Source: Mesorhizobium sp. B1-1-8 | Lineage (GTDB): Bacteria; Pseudomonadota; Alphaproteobacteria; Rhizobiales; Rhizobiaceae | Reading direction: 5' to 3' | Assembly (NCBI RefSeq): GCF_006442795.2 | Contig: NZ_CP083956.1 | Location: 5,433,501 to 5,497,500 of the forward strand | DNA length: 64,000 nucleotides | In this document: piece by piece, positions 30,579-39,649 of the stretch | Numbering within the stretch: position 1 is the first letter of the stretch | Layout of the letters: every line of letters starts with the position of its first letter | Notes under the pieces: model-generated | The model's database searches: none | The model's input: the letters and a program-made list of their open reading frames with translations, nothing else | Told to the model about the DNA's origin: nothing | Position numbers and translations under genes: made by a program

Positions 30579-30782
30579 TCAGTCGTCAGCCCGAGGAGTG
30601 CCACTGCGATCTTGTGCCAAAATTGCTTTGAGATGGCGCATTAGAAATTCGGTGGCGGCATTCTTGTCACCGAATCGCCTGCCAAATAGGCGCGGCAAAT
30701 CTCCGTTTTCGTGACCGAGTACGGTCACAAAAACGCCGGTGCGATCTTCGGAAATTCTAAACGATAGCAGGCGCTGTTTCAT
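30579..30782 (-). CDS. Small hypothetical protein
   Basis: 67 residues (MKQRLLSFRISEDRTGVFVTVLG), predicted mixed alpha/beta. Its ATG overlaps the stop of the upstream 78-residue gene by four bases, so the two form a coupled pair. Not recognised. Confidence 0.55.
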   Translation of the reverse strand: MKQRLLSFRISEDRTGVFVTVLGHENGDLPRLFGRRFGDKNAATEFLMRHLKAILAQDRSGTPRADD

Positions 30783-31015
30783 CGTTGCGCCTCCGCCTTG
30801 GGTTCCTGGGCGAGCGGGTAGCTCGCTGGATCCATATCCCGGCTGACAATGGAGCGGATCAAATGCTCGTAGATGTAAAGTAGTAGATATTCATTGCGAT
30901 CGAGCAGATCGAGGAGATGGAAGAGCTCGGCCTCCGCTTCCCAAACTCTCAGGTACGACTTTGCAGTTTCTCCGTCCGCCGGGTAAAGACTTCGTCGGTG
31001 CAGCTCATCACTCAT
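30779..31015 (-). CDS. Small hypothetical protein
   Basis: 78 residues from ATG 31015 (MSDELHRRSLYPADGE), mostly helical and rich in Leu/Glu/Tyr (HLLDLLDRNEYLLLYIYEHLI). It is first in a leftward pair with the 67-residue gene. Not recognised; could be a small regulator or a partner protein. Confidence 0.55.
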   Translation of the reverse strand: MSDELHRRSLYPADGETAKSYLRVWEAEAELFHLLDLLDRNEYLLLYIYEHLIRSIVSRDMDPASYPLAQEPKAEAQR

Positions 31016-31099
31016 ATCAGTCTCCGCATTCCCGCAGAGAGCAAAACGCACGGACCACCAAGGCCAGCGACACCTCTTTTACCCTGTGGAAACACGGTG

Positions 31100-31127
31100 T
31101 TGACACCCATTACCACGGGTGTAGGAT
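31100..31127 (+). promoter_or_regulatory. Predicted promoter with overlapping palindrome
   Basis: TTGACA at 31100-31105 and TAGGAT at 31122-31127 with a 16-bp spacer. The inverted repeat ACACCC/GGGTGT (31103-31108 and 31117-31122) overlaps both elements, as an operator would. It would transcribe the hairpin-rich segment that follows. Confidence 0.55.
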
Positions 31128-31131
31128 AACC

Positions 31132-31404
31132 TAGGTGTACCTGATTGAGGTACAGTTTGGTTCTGGCCGTTGAACGGCCGACGTAATGGAGTTCGCTAGA
31201 CGTTTAATGGTTCGCAATGCTCATCCTCTGCGATTGGGTTTCGACAAAACCGTTAATCGTCGTTCGCCTTGGGTGGTCTAGACCCTTGGTGGCGGACTCC
31301 TACCAACGGTAGGCTATAGGGTGCCAGACATTATTGCCTTGTCAAGGGCATTCGTAGCTGACGGAACAGGCCCCGGGAATCAAAACCCCGGGGCCTTATT
31401 TTTT
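31132..31404 (+). ncRNA. Candidate structured RNA upstream of the defence genes
   Basis: Between the predicted promoter and a strong terminator lie at least five short perfect stems: GTACCT/AGGTAC (31137-31153), GGCCGT/ACGGCC (31165-31179), CGATT..GGTTT/AAACC..AATCG (31231-31259), GGGT/ACCC around GGTCTAGACC (about 31270-31284), and CCTACC/GGTAGG (about 31299-31313). No convincing coding frame covers it. It may be an independent ~270-nt RNA or a structured leader of the gene at 31429. No reverse transcriptase is nearby, so a retron is unlikely. Confidence 0.4.
31369..31404 (+). terminator. Strong intrinsic terminator
   Basis: A perfect 9-bp G/C stem GGCCCCGGG / CCCGGGGCC with a 9-base loop is followed by TTATTTTTT. 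It ends transcription from the predicted promoter at about 31.1 kb, just before the ribosome site of the next gene, so it can act as terminator or attenuator. Confidence 0.85.
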
Positions 31405-31428
31405 GGATCGTTGCTCGTGGGGGGAACA

Positions 31429-32091
31429 ATGGGTTCAGAGTTACCTTGGAAAGTGGGCGCGAGGCGGAAGGCCGAGGACAAGTTGTTCCCGGACGGCATA
31501 GAAGCAACATTCCTAGCCATCCAAAATTACTGGCTCAATCTGAAAATGAAAAAGCCTGAACGGATGTCTGCGCTGCAATTTACAAAGGCTGGCTTTAGAC
31601 GCGTTTTCAAGGCGGTCGTCGCGAAATATGGGGCGGTAGTCGATCCCGGAGATGTGGACGACGACGATAGCATCAAGCGAGTGCTACAAAGGCTCTGCAG
31701 CCAAAATCGAGCTCTTGAGTTCTATCACCTCCGCAGTTTCGCTGAATTTGTAGAACTTCCGACCGGCATGCTACTTCTGTTTTCGCAAATGGTGTCTGAC
31801 GAACGGCGAATGCTTGACGATGGCTTCAGTCTAGAACAGACAAATGACTTCCTCATCGACTTCATCACATCCACCGAACATGCCGTTAAAGCGGCACGAC
31901 AACTCCTCGAAGAACGCGGCAAGTTTGATCGGGTTTTCACCTTCGCCTATGACAAAAAGGGGCACAAGCAGATGGCGAGAGCGAAGACGTTGCTGGCTTG
32001 GAGTGAGGCGTTCAACGCAGGACCATATCCAGCTCACAAGGCGAAAATCTGGCCGGCCGAGACGATTACACTGCCTTGGCACAAGTCCTGA
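31429..32091 (+). CDS. Hypothetical protein at the head of the defence region
   Basis: A 220-residue soluble protein from ATG 31429, which has a GGGGGGAA ribosome site; the longer frame from GTG 31321 would run through the terminator hairpin. It is mostly helical (FAEFVELPTGMLLLFSQMV, EHAVKAARQLLEERGKF) with no motif I recognise. It lies 225 bp before the DUF262 gene on the same strand and may be an accessory or regulatory part of the defence locus. Confidence 0.6.
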   Translation: MGSELPWKVGARRKAEDKLFPDGIEATFLAIQNYWLNLKMKKPERMSALQFTKAGFRRVFKAVVAKYGAVVDPGDVDDDDSIKRVLQRLCSQNRALEFYHLRSFAEFVELPTGMLLLFSQMVSDERRMLDDGFSLEQTNDFLIDFITSTEHAVKAARQLLEERGKFDRVFTFAYDKKGHKQMARAKTLLAWSEAFNAGPYPAHKAKIWPAETITLPWHKS

Positions 32092-32315
32092 CACTCGATG
32101 CAATTGGGCTGTGCTTCTAGCGTAGTCCTCATCCTCAAAGCCAAGGCAAGTAAGCGATACGGTTATTGCCTGATGAATGAAGCCAATTTCGGCAACCTGT
32201 CTCCTCGTTTTAGAGTTGCAAGAGGCCTGCCCATTGAAGCGCATCGGCTCCAGATGTATCTGTCCCCGCTGCGATGGGGACGTCGAACCAATCGGCGGCA
32301 GGGGGAATCTTCAAT

Positions 32316-33368
32316 ATGAGAATCCGGCAACGGCGATGGAAGGTAGAGAGACTTGTCCGTGACCAAGCCGCGATCAATTTGAATCCGGCCTGGCAACGGG
32401 GCCCTGCGTGGAAGCCCCAGCGACAGGCTCTTCTCATAGACTCGATCCTGCGCGGAATGGACATCCCGAAGGTCTATCTGCGAACTCTTTCGGCCGGTGG
32501 ACTCCACGCTTATGATGCAGTCGACGGTCAACAGCGCCTTCGCGCGATCTGGGAGTTTCGCGATGGCACTCTTGGTCTTGATCATCCTGATGGGTTACCT
32601 CCCATCGACGGACATCCTGTCGCGGGTCGACGATATGCCGATCTCCACATCAATTTGCGCACACGCTTCGACAATTTTGTCGTCAGTATCGCTGACATCG
32701 AGTCCGCGACCCAGGACGAAATCACCAACTTGTTTTCGCGTCTGCAGATGGGTGTGTCACTAAATCCTGCCGAGTTGCGCAATGCGCTTGGCGGACCGAT
32801 GCGACATGTGATTGACGCAATCGCGACCTCCCATGAGTTCTTCCTTAATAGTCGGATTCCCGATAGTCGCTACAAGCGCCAGGACTATGCGACTCACGCC
32901 TTTGCGATGGCAGCCTACCGCGGCACTCGGGATATCAAAGCACCGGATCTCAAGGCGATGATCGTCGAATACGGCCCGGATCGCGCCTCCGAAGTTCTCG
33001 AATTTTCCGCAGAAATCGGGGACGCGTTAAACGTCCTCGCTCAGGTCAATGAACTCACCAACCGGTGGATTACCCAAAAATGGATCTTCGTCGACCTGTG
33101 TTGGCTCGTTGTGCAGAGGCACGCAGCCGGCGTCCAGGTTGATCCAGCTAAGCTTGCCACCGCCTACCACGCGTTTGAGACCCGCCGCAGACAATACAAT
33201 AGCTCTCCCGACACCCTTATTCGGGGCCGGCGCAGGGATAGGGCTTTGGATCGGCACCTTTACAACTACATCCATGCGTTCCGCCTCCAAGCGGGCACAG
33301 CCGCCAACGTAACCATCCGCGCCGCAGCTTTGCGGGCTTTCTGCCCCGACATTGATGGGAGCCCCTAA
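32316..33368 (+). CDS. DUF262-domain protein without HNH partner domain
   Basis: The 350-residue protein starts with a DUF262 (ParB-like NTPase/nuclease) domain: NPAWQRGPAW at about 23-32 and the hallmark DGQQR at 70-74. In SspE and GmrSD/BrxU enzymes this domain senses modified DNA and hydrolyses nucleotide, coupled to a DUF1524 HNH nuclease. Here no DUF1524 or HNH motif follows; the rest is helical (to residue 350). Its stop overlaps the ATG of the SIR2 gene, so it is probably the sensor of a two-gene module. ATG 32316 has a GGGGGAA site. Confidence 0.85.
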   Translation: MRIRQRRWKVERLVRDQAAINLNPAWQRGPAWKPQRQALLIDSILRGMDIPKVYLRTLSAGGLHAYDAVDGQQRLRAIWEFRDGTLGLDHPDGLPPIDGHPVAGRRYADLHINLRTRFDNFVVSIADIESATQDEITNLFSRLQMGVSLNPAELRNALGGPMRHVIDAIATSHEFFLNSRIPDSRYKRQDYATHAFAMAAYRGTRDIKAPDLKAMIVEYGPDRASEVLEFSAEIGDALNVLAQVNELTNRWITQKWIFVDLCWLVVQRHAAGVQVDPAKLATAYHAFETRRRQYNSSPDTLIRGRRRDRALDRHLYNYIHAFRLQAGTAANVTIRAAALRAFCPDIDGSP

Positions 33369-34225
33369 TGGCGTTCGACCCCAACCGAATTCCCGACAAT
33401 CTGAAGGCCGCCTACAGAGACAAACGATGCGCGGTACTTGTTGGAGCGGGCGCCTCTGTCGGCGCCGGCCTTCCCACGTGGGGCAAATTTCTGAGTGATA
33501 TGATCGATGGGGCCAACTCACATCGTGTTATTAGCGACCACAAGGCGGCCGAGTATCGAAAACTTATCTCAGACCCAGCCAAGTATCTGATGATCGCTGC
33601 AGGCTTAAAGGAGGATATGTCCGCATATTTTGATGAGTTTATCGATAAAACATTCATGGCGCCAAAACCCCGGCCCACCGATCTTCACCGCTCCCTGACC
33701 AAGGCTGACCGACTTCAATTCGTTCTCACGACCAATTACGACATCGTCATCGAACAAGCATATCGTGCCGCGGGAATGTACGACGTATCGGTCTGCACAT
33801 TCACCGATACGGGCGAAATTCAGCGAAGGCTGTCAAAACGAGAATTCTTCATTCTTAAAGCGCATGGCGACGCATCCCGGGTGGGCAATGGCATTATTCT
33901 TACCGAGGTCGACTATCGAAACATAATCTACCGGCAGCGAGCGTACCAAAGCCTGCTGTCCGCCATGTTTACAATGTTCACTATAATATTTGTCGGCGCA
34001 TCAATGACCGATCCGGAGATAAAACTCCTTTTGAGTTACATTGCCGATTCTTTTTCTCCGACCTCGGGACCCAGTCATTTTGCTCTGATGGCAGAGGAGG
34101 ATATCACCAATATCGAGAAAGAGCGGTGGCTTCGAGATATGAAGGTTCAGCTCGTTCCCGTTAGCAAGGCTGGAAAATACAAAGAAGTAACCGAGTTCAT
34201 GCATGCGCTACACAAGTCAGCGTAG
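33368..34225 (+). CDS. SIR2-fold protein, likely NADase effector
   Basis: The 285-residue protein has a SIR2-like (SIR2_2) Rossmann core: GAGAS at 26-30, FVLTTNYD with Asn123 and Asp125, KAHGD at 164-168 with the conserved His, and a late VGASMTDPEI. Bacterial SIR2 proteins in Thoeris, DSR and prokaryotic Argonaute systems destroy NAD on phage infection. It is translationally coupled to the DUF262 gene and has no other effector domain, so the pair is best read as sensor plus NAD-depleting effector. Activity is inferred from motifs. Confidence 0.82.
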   Translation: MAFDPNRIPDNLKAAYRDKRCAVLVGAGASVGAGLPTWGKFLSDMIDGANSHRVISDHKAAEYRKLISDPAKYLMIAAGLKEDMSAYFDEFIDKTFMAPKPRPTDLHRSLTKADRLQFVLTTNYDIVIEQAYRAAGMYDVSVCTFTDTGEIQRRLSKREFFILKAHGDASRVGNGIILTEVDYRNIIYRQRAYQSLLSAMFTMFTIIFVGASMTDPEIKLLLSYIADSFSPTSGPSHFALMAEEDITNIEKERWLRDMKVQLVPVSKAGKYKEVTEFMHALHKSA

Positions 34226-34386
34226 TCTATCGGGATCTGTATATCGGCAAGCGCCTAAGCCTCCGGGCACGTTGGAAAAACCTTGGCATCTACGGTCATT
34301 GACGCCGTTTCCAAGGTTTGCGCGAGCGCTATAGCTTCCTACGCCGGGACTGGCTATGAATCGCTAATCAGGGGGGCAATGAGATC

Positions 34387-36045
34387 GTGGCGTTCGATCC
34401 ACAGCGGGGCTATGCGGGTGCTTCTCCGGGGCAAAACTTGGAGAGTTTGCTTGGTCGCCTAACCGCACGCGACCTTCAGATCATTATTGGCCCGCGCGTG
34501 CTTCCCCTTCTTCCATCCAAGCCCAAAGGCGATCGTTCTGCCCTTCTTGCTGCGGCAGAGCGTGCTCTGCAGGACCGCGCGCAAGTGGCTGTTTCGGATG
34601 TCGAGATCAGGAAGACCCTACTGCGAAATCTGGACCCTGGAAAATTTGAGGAACTGAAGAACCGATTGACGCAAGGGGGGATCGATGTCGCGCAGGATGG
34701 ACTGGACTTTAGCGATCTTGCGACACCGCGGCCTTGGAGCATCGCCAGTGGCTTTTTCGGCTTGCAAGGCGAGGATAGAGCAACGGGGACAACGGCTCTA
34801 GCCCGCCAAGAGATCGAACCATCATTCTCGCTCTTTCCCCATCAGCGATCTGTGGTTCGACGAGCGTATGCCCGTGTTGGCAGCGGATATGGCCGGACAT
34901 TGATCCACATGCCCACCGGCTCCGGAAAGACGCGAACTGCGATGCACTTGGTGTCCCGTGCTCTGAACGAGTTCGAGCCGGCTATAGTTGTTTGGCTCGC
35001 CACCAGCCGCGAACTCTTAGAGCAAGCCGCAGAGACCTTCGAGGCCGCTTGGGTTTCGCTAGGCAATCGAGATCTTGAGGTCCGTCGCTTCTGGGGCGCG
35101 CGCACGCCGGCGCCAGACGACATGGAGGATGGCATTCTCGTAGCTGGGCTCGCCAAACTGCATGCATGGCGCGAACGCGACGGTTTGGCTTTCCTGAAGT
35201 TGGCGGCCAAGGTTCGCTTAGTCGTCATGGATGAGGCTCACCAGGCGGTGGCACCGACCTATCGGGAGGTAATTGAAGGATTGTGCGGCGCGGGGGGAGA
35301 AGGCGCCCTGCTCGGCTTGACCGCCACACCGGGTCGGTCGTGGAATGATATAGCCGCCGACGAGACCTTGTCGGATTTCTTTGGCGGTTCGAAGGTCGTC
35401 CTGGAGATAGGCGACGATCCAAACCCGGTCAGATACCTACTCAACAACGGCTATCTGGCGCGACCTACCTTTCAACAGATTGAATACTCACCTGCCGTAC
35501 GCCCGTCCCCGGCAGAGCTTAAGAAGTTGGCAAGCCTTGATGATTTTGCCGATGAGACTTTGGACAAGCTTGCAGCCGACACGGCCCGGAACCTTGCGAT
35601 CCTTGACGCGGCCAAGGGGCTAATCGATCGCGGGCATACCCGGATTATCCTGTTCGCGGTTAGTGTTGAACACGCTCAAGACATGGCTAGCGCCTTGGCT
35701 GCCCATGGTGTCATGTCCGCCGTGGTTTCAGGCGATACGCCAAGCACCAAGCGGACTTCAATCCTGAAGACTTTCAAGAGCACGACTTCTCGTCCCCAGG
35801 TGCTCTGCAATTTCGACGTCCTGACGACTGGGTTCGATGCGCCGCGAACGAGCGCAGCCATTATTGCGCGACCAACAAAGTCGCTCGTGCTCTATAGCCA
35901 AATGGTCGGCCGGGCCACGCGCGGTCCGCGCGCCGGCGGCAATGACAACTGCGAAATCCTCACTGTCCACGATCCCGCCTATCCAGGGTTCGGAGATATC
36001 GCCGAGGCATTCTTTAACTGGGAGGACGTCTGGCATGGCGACTGA
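34387..36045 (+). CDS. SF2 DEAH helicase, SspF-like candidate
   Basis: The 552-residue protein starts at GTG 34387 behind a GGGGGG site. A 140-residue N-terminal domain precedes an SF2 helicase: Q-motif-like LFPHQ about 149, Walker A MPTGSGKTRTA 175-185, DEAH 282-285, TATPGR 312-317 and motif VI VGRATRGPR near residue 520. It couples to the downstream GHKL ATPase gene by an 11-bp overlap. With the ATPase and PLD nuclease it resembles the three-gene sspFGH restriction module paired with SspABCD; gene-by-gene symbols are from memory, so I leave them blank. Confidence 0.85.
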   Translation: MAFDPQRGYAGASPGQNLESLLGRLTARDLQIIIGPRVLPLLPSKPKGDRSALLAAAERALQDRAQVAVSDVEIRKTLLRNLDPGKFEELKNRLTQGGIDVAQDGLDFSDLATPRPWSIASGFFGLQGEDRATGTTALARQEIEPSFSLFPHQRSVVRRAYARVGSGYGRTLIHMPTGSGKTRTAMHLVSRALNEFEPAIVVWLATSRELLEQAAETFEAAWVSLGNRDLEVRRFWGARTPAPDDMEDGILVAGLAKLHAWRERDGLAFLKLAAKVRLVVMDEAHQAVAPTYREVIEGLCGAGGEGALLGLTATPGRSWNDIAADETLSDFFGGSKVVLEIGDDPNPVRYLLNNGYLARPTFQQIEYSPAVRPSPAELKKLASLDDFADETLDKLAADTARNLAILDAAKGLIDRGHTRIILFAVSVEHAQDMASALAAHGVMSAVVSGDTPSTKRTSILKTFKSTTSRPQVLCNFDVLTTGFDAPRTSAAIIARPTKSLVLYSQMVGRATRGPRAGGNDNCEILTVHDPAYPGFGDIAEAFFNWEDVWHGD

Positions 36046-37858
36046 CACTATCACGACCGAAGACGCGTCCTTCATTCCCGCCGATCTGGCGATCCAGGCG
36101 ATGCGAGACAGCGGCTACAAGAACACTGCTTATGCGCTCGCAGAACTGATCGACAATTCTGTGCAGGCCGAAGCCAAGAGTATCGAGATAATCTGCATCG
36201 AGGAGCAGGTCCAGCTCGCAGACCGCAAACGCAAACGGCTCACGAAGATCGCAGTGCTCGATGACGGGTTAGGGATGGATGCAGTGGTGCTCCGCAAGGC
36301 GCTGCAATTCGGCAATGGGACGCGCCTCAACGATCGCTCCGGCATCGGAAGGTTCGGCATGGGCCTTCCCAATGCGTCCATTTCGCAAGCCGGAAGGCTC
36401 GACGTTTGGAGCTGGCAAAACGGACCCGACAATGCCCTCCATAGCTTCCTCGATGTTCAGGAGATTCGGGATCGCCTGCGCAGAGACGTGCCTATGCCAG
36501 AACCGTCAGCGGTTCCGGTTGAATGGCGCGATCGAGCTCTGAGCTTGGGACATAGCGGCACCCTGGTCGTGTGGACCAAACTTACTCCTGATCGGCTGAC
36601 CTGGAAGGGGGCCAAAGCCACACTGAAGAACACCGGTTGGCTGCTTGGGCGCATCCATCGCAGGTTTGTGGGCGATGGAAGTCTCAGTATCCGCCTGGCG
36701 GGTGGGGAGGATGGCTACCTGGAGTCCGACGCGGTCACAATCAACGATCCGATGTACCTCATTGCGGCGCCGACCATGCCGGCGCCGTTCAACAAAGAAC
36801 CAATGTTCAAGGATGTCTTCAGCGTTCCGGTCACGGTAGAGGTCAACGACAAGACCTATCAGGTTCATACCCGCTACTCGGTCGCAAAGGACATCACGCT
36901 CGATCTGGCTGGCACGGTGAATCGCGGCGACACTGCTTACGGAAAAGACGCTGCCAACAATATTGGCGTGTCCGTTATGCGGGAGGGCCGGGAGCTGATG
37001 CTCGACCGATCTTGGACAATTCAGTACGATCCGCGCGATCGTTGGTGGGGATGTGAGGTAGAGTTCCCCGCAGCACTCGACGAAATCTTCGGCGTCACCA
37101 ACAACAAGCAGGCTGCGACGGTTTTCAACGAATTGTCCGGCCTAGACTGGAAGGATCTTGCGGAGCCTGGCGAAACCATGCCCGAGGTCGTTGCGCGTTT
37201 GAAGGACGAGGGAGATCCGAAAGGCGTGCTTCTCTATCTCAGCGAAACCATCAAGAACAACCTCTCCCAGCTCAGAAGTACGATTAAGATCCAGGCCAAG
37301 GGGACGCGGAAAGGCGGCAAGCGTCACACCGATGGCGACCCAACCGAAGAGGCCAACAAACGCTGGAAGCAGCGGGATGAGACGAACCCCATCCCCGACG
37401 GGGATGCTAAGCCCTCAACCGACGATCTGAACGAGCTTTCGGACGACCTAACCGAGGACGGACGCAACGCCGAGGCTACGTCGGAGATTGTTGCGCGGGT
37501 TGTTTCCGGCGACCTAAAGGTCGTGTTCATTGATAAAGCCCTCGGGGGGTCGTCTGAGCTTTTCACCGTTGTCGCACGTGGGCCACTCACCGAGGTCGTT
37601 TTCAATCGCCGGCATCCAGCTTTTGATATGATCTTCGATACCGTTTCCGCCGATGACGATCTCGACACTCTCTCCAGTACCGAATTGCAGGATCGCCTTC
37701 TGAAAGCCGGCCAAGCCGTCCAACTTCTCTTCGCGGCTTGGGCGCGTATGGAGCGCGAGGATCCGCCAAACCAAGCGCGGTATGAAAGGGTCCGGGAGAG
37801 CTGGGGCAAGCTTGCTCGTGATTTCCTTGATCCGGTCGACATTTCGGGCCTCGACTAA
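36035..37858 (+). CDS. GHKL (Hsp90/MutL-type) ATPase, SspG-like candidate
   Basis: The 607-residue protein has an N-terminal GHKL ATP-binding domain: ELIDNS at 37-42 (catalytic Glu, Mg-binding Asn), DDGLG at 76-80 and GIGRFGMG at 103-110. The remainder includes a long charged linker (about 440-510) and a helical C-terminus. GHKL ATPases act as ATP-driven clamps on DNA. It overlaps the helicase gene upstream and shares TAATG with the nuclease gene downstream, so all three are made together. Confidence 0.85.
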   Translation: MATDTITTEDASFIPADLAIQAMRDSGYKNTAYALAELIDNSVQAEAKSIEIICIEEQVQLADRKRKRLTKIAVLDDGLGMDAVVLRKALQFGNGTRLNDRSGIGRFGMGLPNASISQAGRLDVWSWQNGPDNALHSFLDVQEIRDRLRRDVPMPEPSAVPVEWRDRALSLGHSGTLVVWTKLTPDRLTWKGAKATLKNTGWLLGRIHRRFVGDGSLSIRLAGGEDGYLESDAVTINDPMYLIAAPTMPAPFNKEPMFKDVFSVPVTVEVNDKTYQVHTRYSVAKDITLDLAGTVNRGDTAYGKDAANNIGVSVMREGRELMLDRSWTIQYDPRDRWWGCEVEFPAALDEIFGVTNNKQAATVFNELSGLDWKDLAEPGETMPEVVARLKDEGDPKGVLLYLSETIKNNLSQLRSTIKIQAKGTRKGGKRHTDGDPTEEANKRWKQRDETNPIPDGDAKPSTDDLNELSDDLTEDGRNAEATSEIVARVVSGDLKVVFIDKALGGSSELFTVVARGPLTEVVFNRRHPAFDMIFDTVSADDDLDTLSSTELQDRLLKAGQAVQLLFAAWARMEREDPPNQARYERVRESWGKLARDFLDPVDISGLD

Positions 37859-38769
37859 TGCGGCGCGATGGCGATCTGCTCGTCTCGCATTTGGAGCGAG
37901 CGACGACGAGCGTGCTGCTCTGCGCACCTTTTATCAAATTGGGCGTCGCCAAGCGGCTGCTCGCCGCAATCAGTCCCAATGTCGCCGTGGAAATCGTCAC
38001 GCGTTGGCATGCTGAAGAAGTCGCTGCCGGCGTGAGCGACTTAGCGGTGTTTGACCTCGCCGTCAGCCGGCCCGGCGTCACGATGCGACTTCTCGACAAT
38101 CTGCACGCTAAACTCTATGCCTCCGATCATTCGCTCCTCGCTGGGTCTGCAAACCTCACCGCGACGGCACTTGGCTGGTGCGACGACCCCAACCTAGAGC
38201 TACTCATCGCCGTCCGGCCAGACGATGAGGCTGTGGTGCGGTGTCGCCTCGCACTATCTGCGGCGCGCCTGGCAACCGCCGGGGAGCGCGCAGCAATTCA
38301 AGCGGTCGTGGATGGTTTTCAACGACCGCTTCTTCCCGCGGGCAAGCCTGTTGACGAAGCGCTCGCCGAACTTTGGCTGCCCAAACTAGCGGCCCCCGAG
38401 CGATTGTACGCTGCCTATCTACCCTCGGCTCGGGAGAGACTGACGTCTTCATCTATCGAAGCGGCTGATCATGACCTTCGAGCTCTGGCTATTGAGCCCA
38501 ATTTGAACGAAGCGGCTTTCCGCGCGCGGGTAGCTGAGCGCTTTTCCACCATGCCTGCTGTCAGCACGGTCCTGACGGCGGCTCAGGACGATCTGTCGGA
38601 CGCAGCTGCCACCGAACTCGTCCAAACTCTTGTCGGAACGTCCGATATGAGTGCAATAGCCCGTTGGCAGATCGTGCGCGAATGGCTGACCTACTTTCTC
38701 CGCGAGAAGTACGAAATCGCACCACAATCCTATATCACGCGTCCCCGTCCTGGAACCGGTCGCGAGTAG
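37858..38769 (+). CDS. Phospholipase D-type nuclease, SspH-like candidate
   Basis: The 303-residue protein has one PLD/HKD active site: HAKLYASD with His83, Lys85 and Asp90, then GSANLT at 96-101. One HKD motif per chain means it works as a dimer, as in PLD nucleases such as BfiI or helicase-linked PLD domains. It is translationally coupled to the GHKL ATPase. It likely cuts DNA after the helicase/ATPase choose unmodified DNA. Its end is 34 bp from the convergent sspD-like gene. Confidence 0.85.
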   Translation: MRRDGDLLVSHLERATTSVLLCAPFIKLGVAKRLLAAISPNVAVEIVTRWHAEEVAAGVSDLAVFDLAVSRPGVTMRLLDNLHAKLYASDHSLLAGSANLTATALGWCDDPNLELLIAVRPDDEAVVRCRLALSAARLATAGERAAIQAVVDGFQRPLLPAGKPVDEALAELWLPKLAAPERLYAAYLPSARERLTSSSIEAADHDLRALAIEPNLNEAAFRARVAERFSTMPAVSTVLTAAQDDLSDAAATELVQTLVGTSDMSAIARWQIVREWLTYFLREKYEIAPQSYITRPRPGTGRE

Positions 38770-38803
38770 ACTACCCTAGCTCTGTTTGCTGATCACGCCC
38801 GAG

Positions 38804-39649
38804 CTATTTGTGGCATACGACGCAGCCGGCCGAGACTTCGTCGATGCCGTAATAGTCGTCAACAGTCAGAGTCTTGTCACCGGCGAGAGGATTAACACGC
38901 CGTCGTGCCAAGAGGCGCGCACGCCGCTGCTCGAACTCGGACTCCACTGCTCTGATCCGGTCAGGCTGCTCAAGATCGATAAGGCTCTCCCCCTGACTCC
39001 AGGTGAAGGGTGACCCGTGCTCAAGCGCGGTTTTCTCATATCGTTTCGCATCCTCGTAGGCGTCGGGATGCTCGCGTCTAAGCCGGACCCACTCGATCTT
39101 CTGCTGAAAGAAGCAAAACGTGCATCCTGATCGTGTCCGCCACTGATAATACTCGGGCTCCCCTACCCCGGCACTCTCTAGGATGTCGATCACGCCGGCT
39201 CGATCGATACCGGCTTCGCGCAGAGGAAAATGCACGACCATATTCCCGTTCGTCGCTTGGTAGCCCTCTCGGTTCGGCTCATCGGCTCGTATCGCGACAT
39301 AGGAATGGACGACAACACCGGCTTCGAGATCATCCTTGAGCCAGTGTTCCAAGGGCCGCAACTTGAGCTGTCGGGTACACCAACGCGTGCGCGGCGATGG
39401 TAGGAAATGCTTATATTCCTTGAGCCAAAAATCAAAATCCCGATCCGGATTGAGCCGGGTGATAGGCCGACCCAGAAAACCTTCAAGCCGGTCCAAAAAA
39501 GAGTAGACTTCGGCCAGTTCCTTGCCGGTGTCGGTGAAGAAATATTCCAGATTCAGATCCGGTCGGGTTTGCCGCATGTGAACCGCCAAGGCGGCGCTAT
39601 CCCGTCCACCCGAAATGCCGAGAATATGCCGTTCGCGGGGATGAGTCAT
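38804..39649 (-). CDS. sspD: DndC/SspD-like PAPS-reductase-family sulfurtransferase
   Basis: The 281-residue protein has the PP-loop SGGRDS at 13-18, which activates DNA with ATP, and Fe-S-type cysteines: C91 in RWCTRQLK, C176/C179 in GCTFC and C276/C279 in GCVVC. These are the hallmarks of DndC and SspD, which pass sulfur into the DNA backbone. It is last in a four-gene minus-strand operon with cysteine desulfurase, DUF4007 and ATPase genes; its ATG overlaps the ATPase stop. SspD is preferred over DndC because DUF4007 and no dndD/dndE are present. Confidence 0.85.
   Translation of the reverse strand: MTHPRERHILGISGGRDSAALAVHMRQTRPDLNLEYFFTDTGKELAEVYSFLDRLEGFLGRPITRLNPDRDFDFWLKEYKHFLPSPRTRWCTRQLKLRPLEHWLKDDLEAGVVVHSYVAIRADEPNREGYQATNGNMVVHFPLREAGIDRAGVIDILESAGVGEPEYYQWRTRSGCTFCFFQQKIEWVRLRREHPDAYEDAKRYEKTALEHGSPFTWSQGESLIDLEQPDRIRAVESEFEQRRARLLARRRVNPLAGDKTLTVDDYYGIDEVSAGCVVCHK

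Noticed and set aside
31132..31404. Retron msr-msd RNA
   Set aside because: Hairpin-rich, but no reverse transcriptase gene is encoded anywhere near.
32316..33368. SspE-type restriction enzyme
   Set aside because: DUF262 with DGQQR is present but the C-terminal DUF1524/HNH nuclease part is missing, and the protein is too short.
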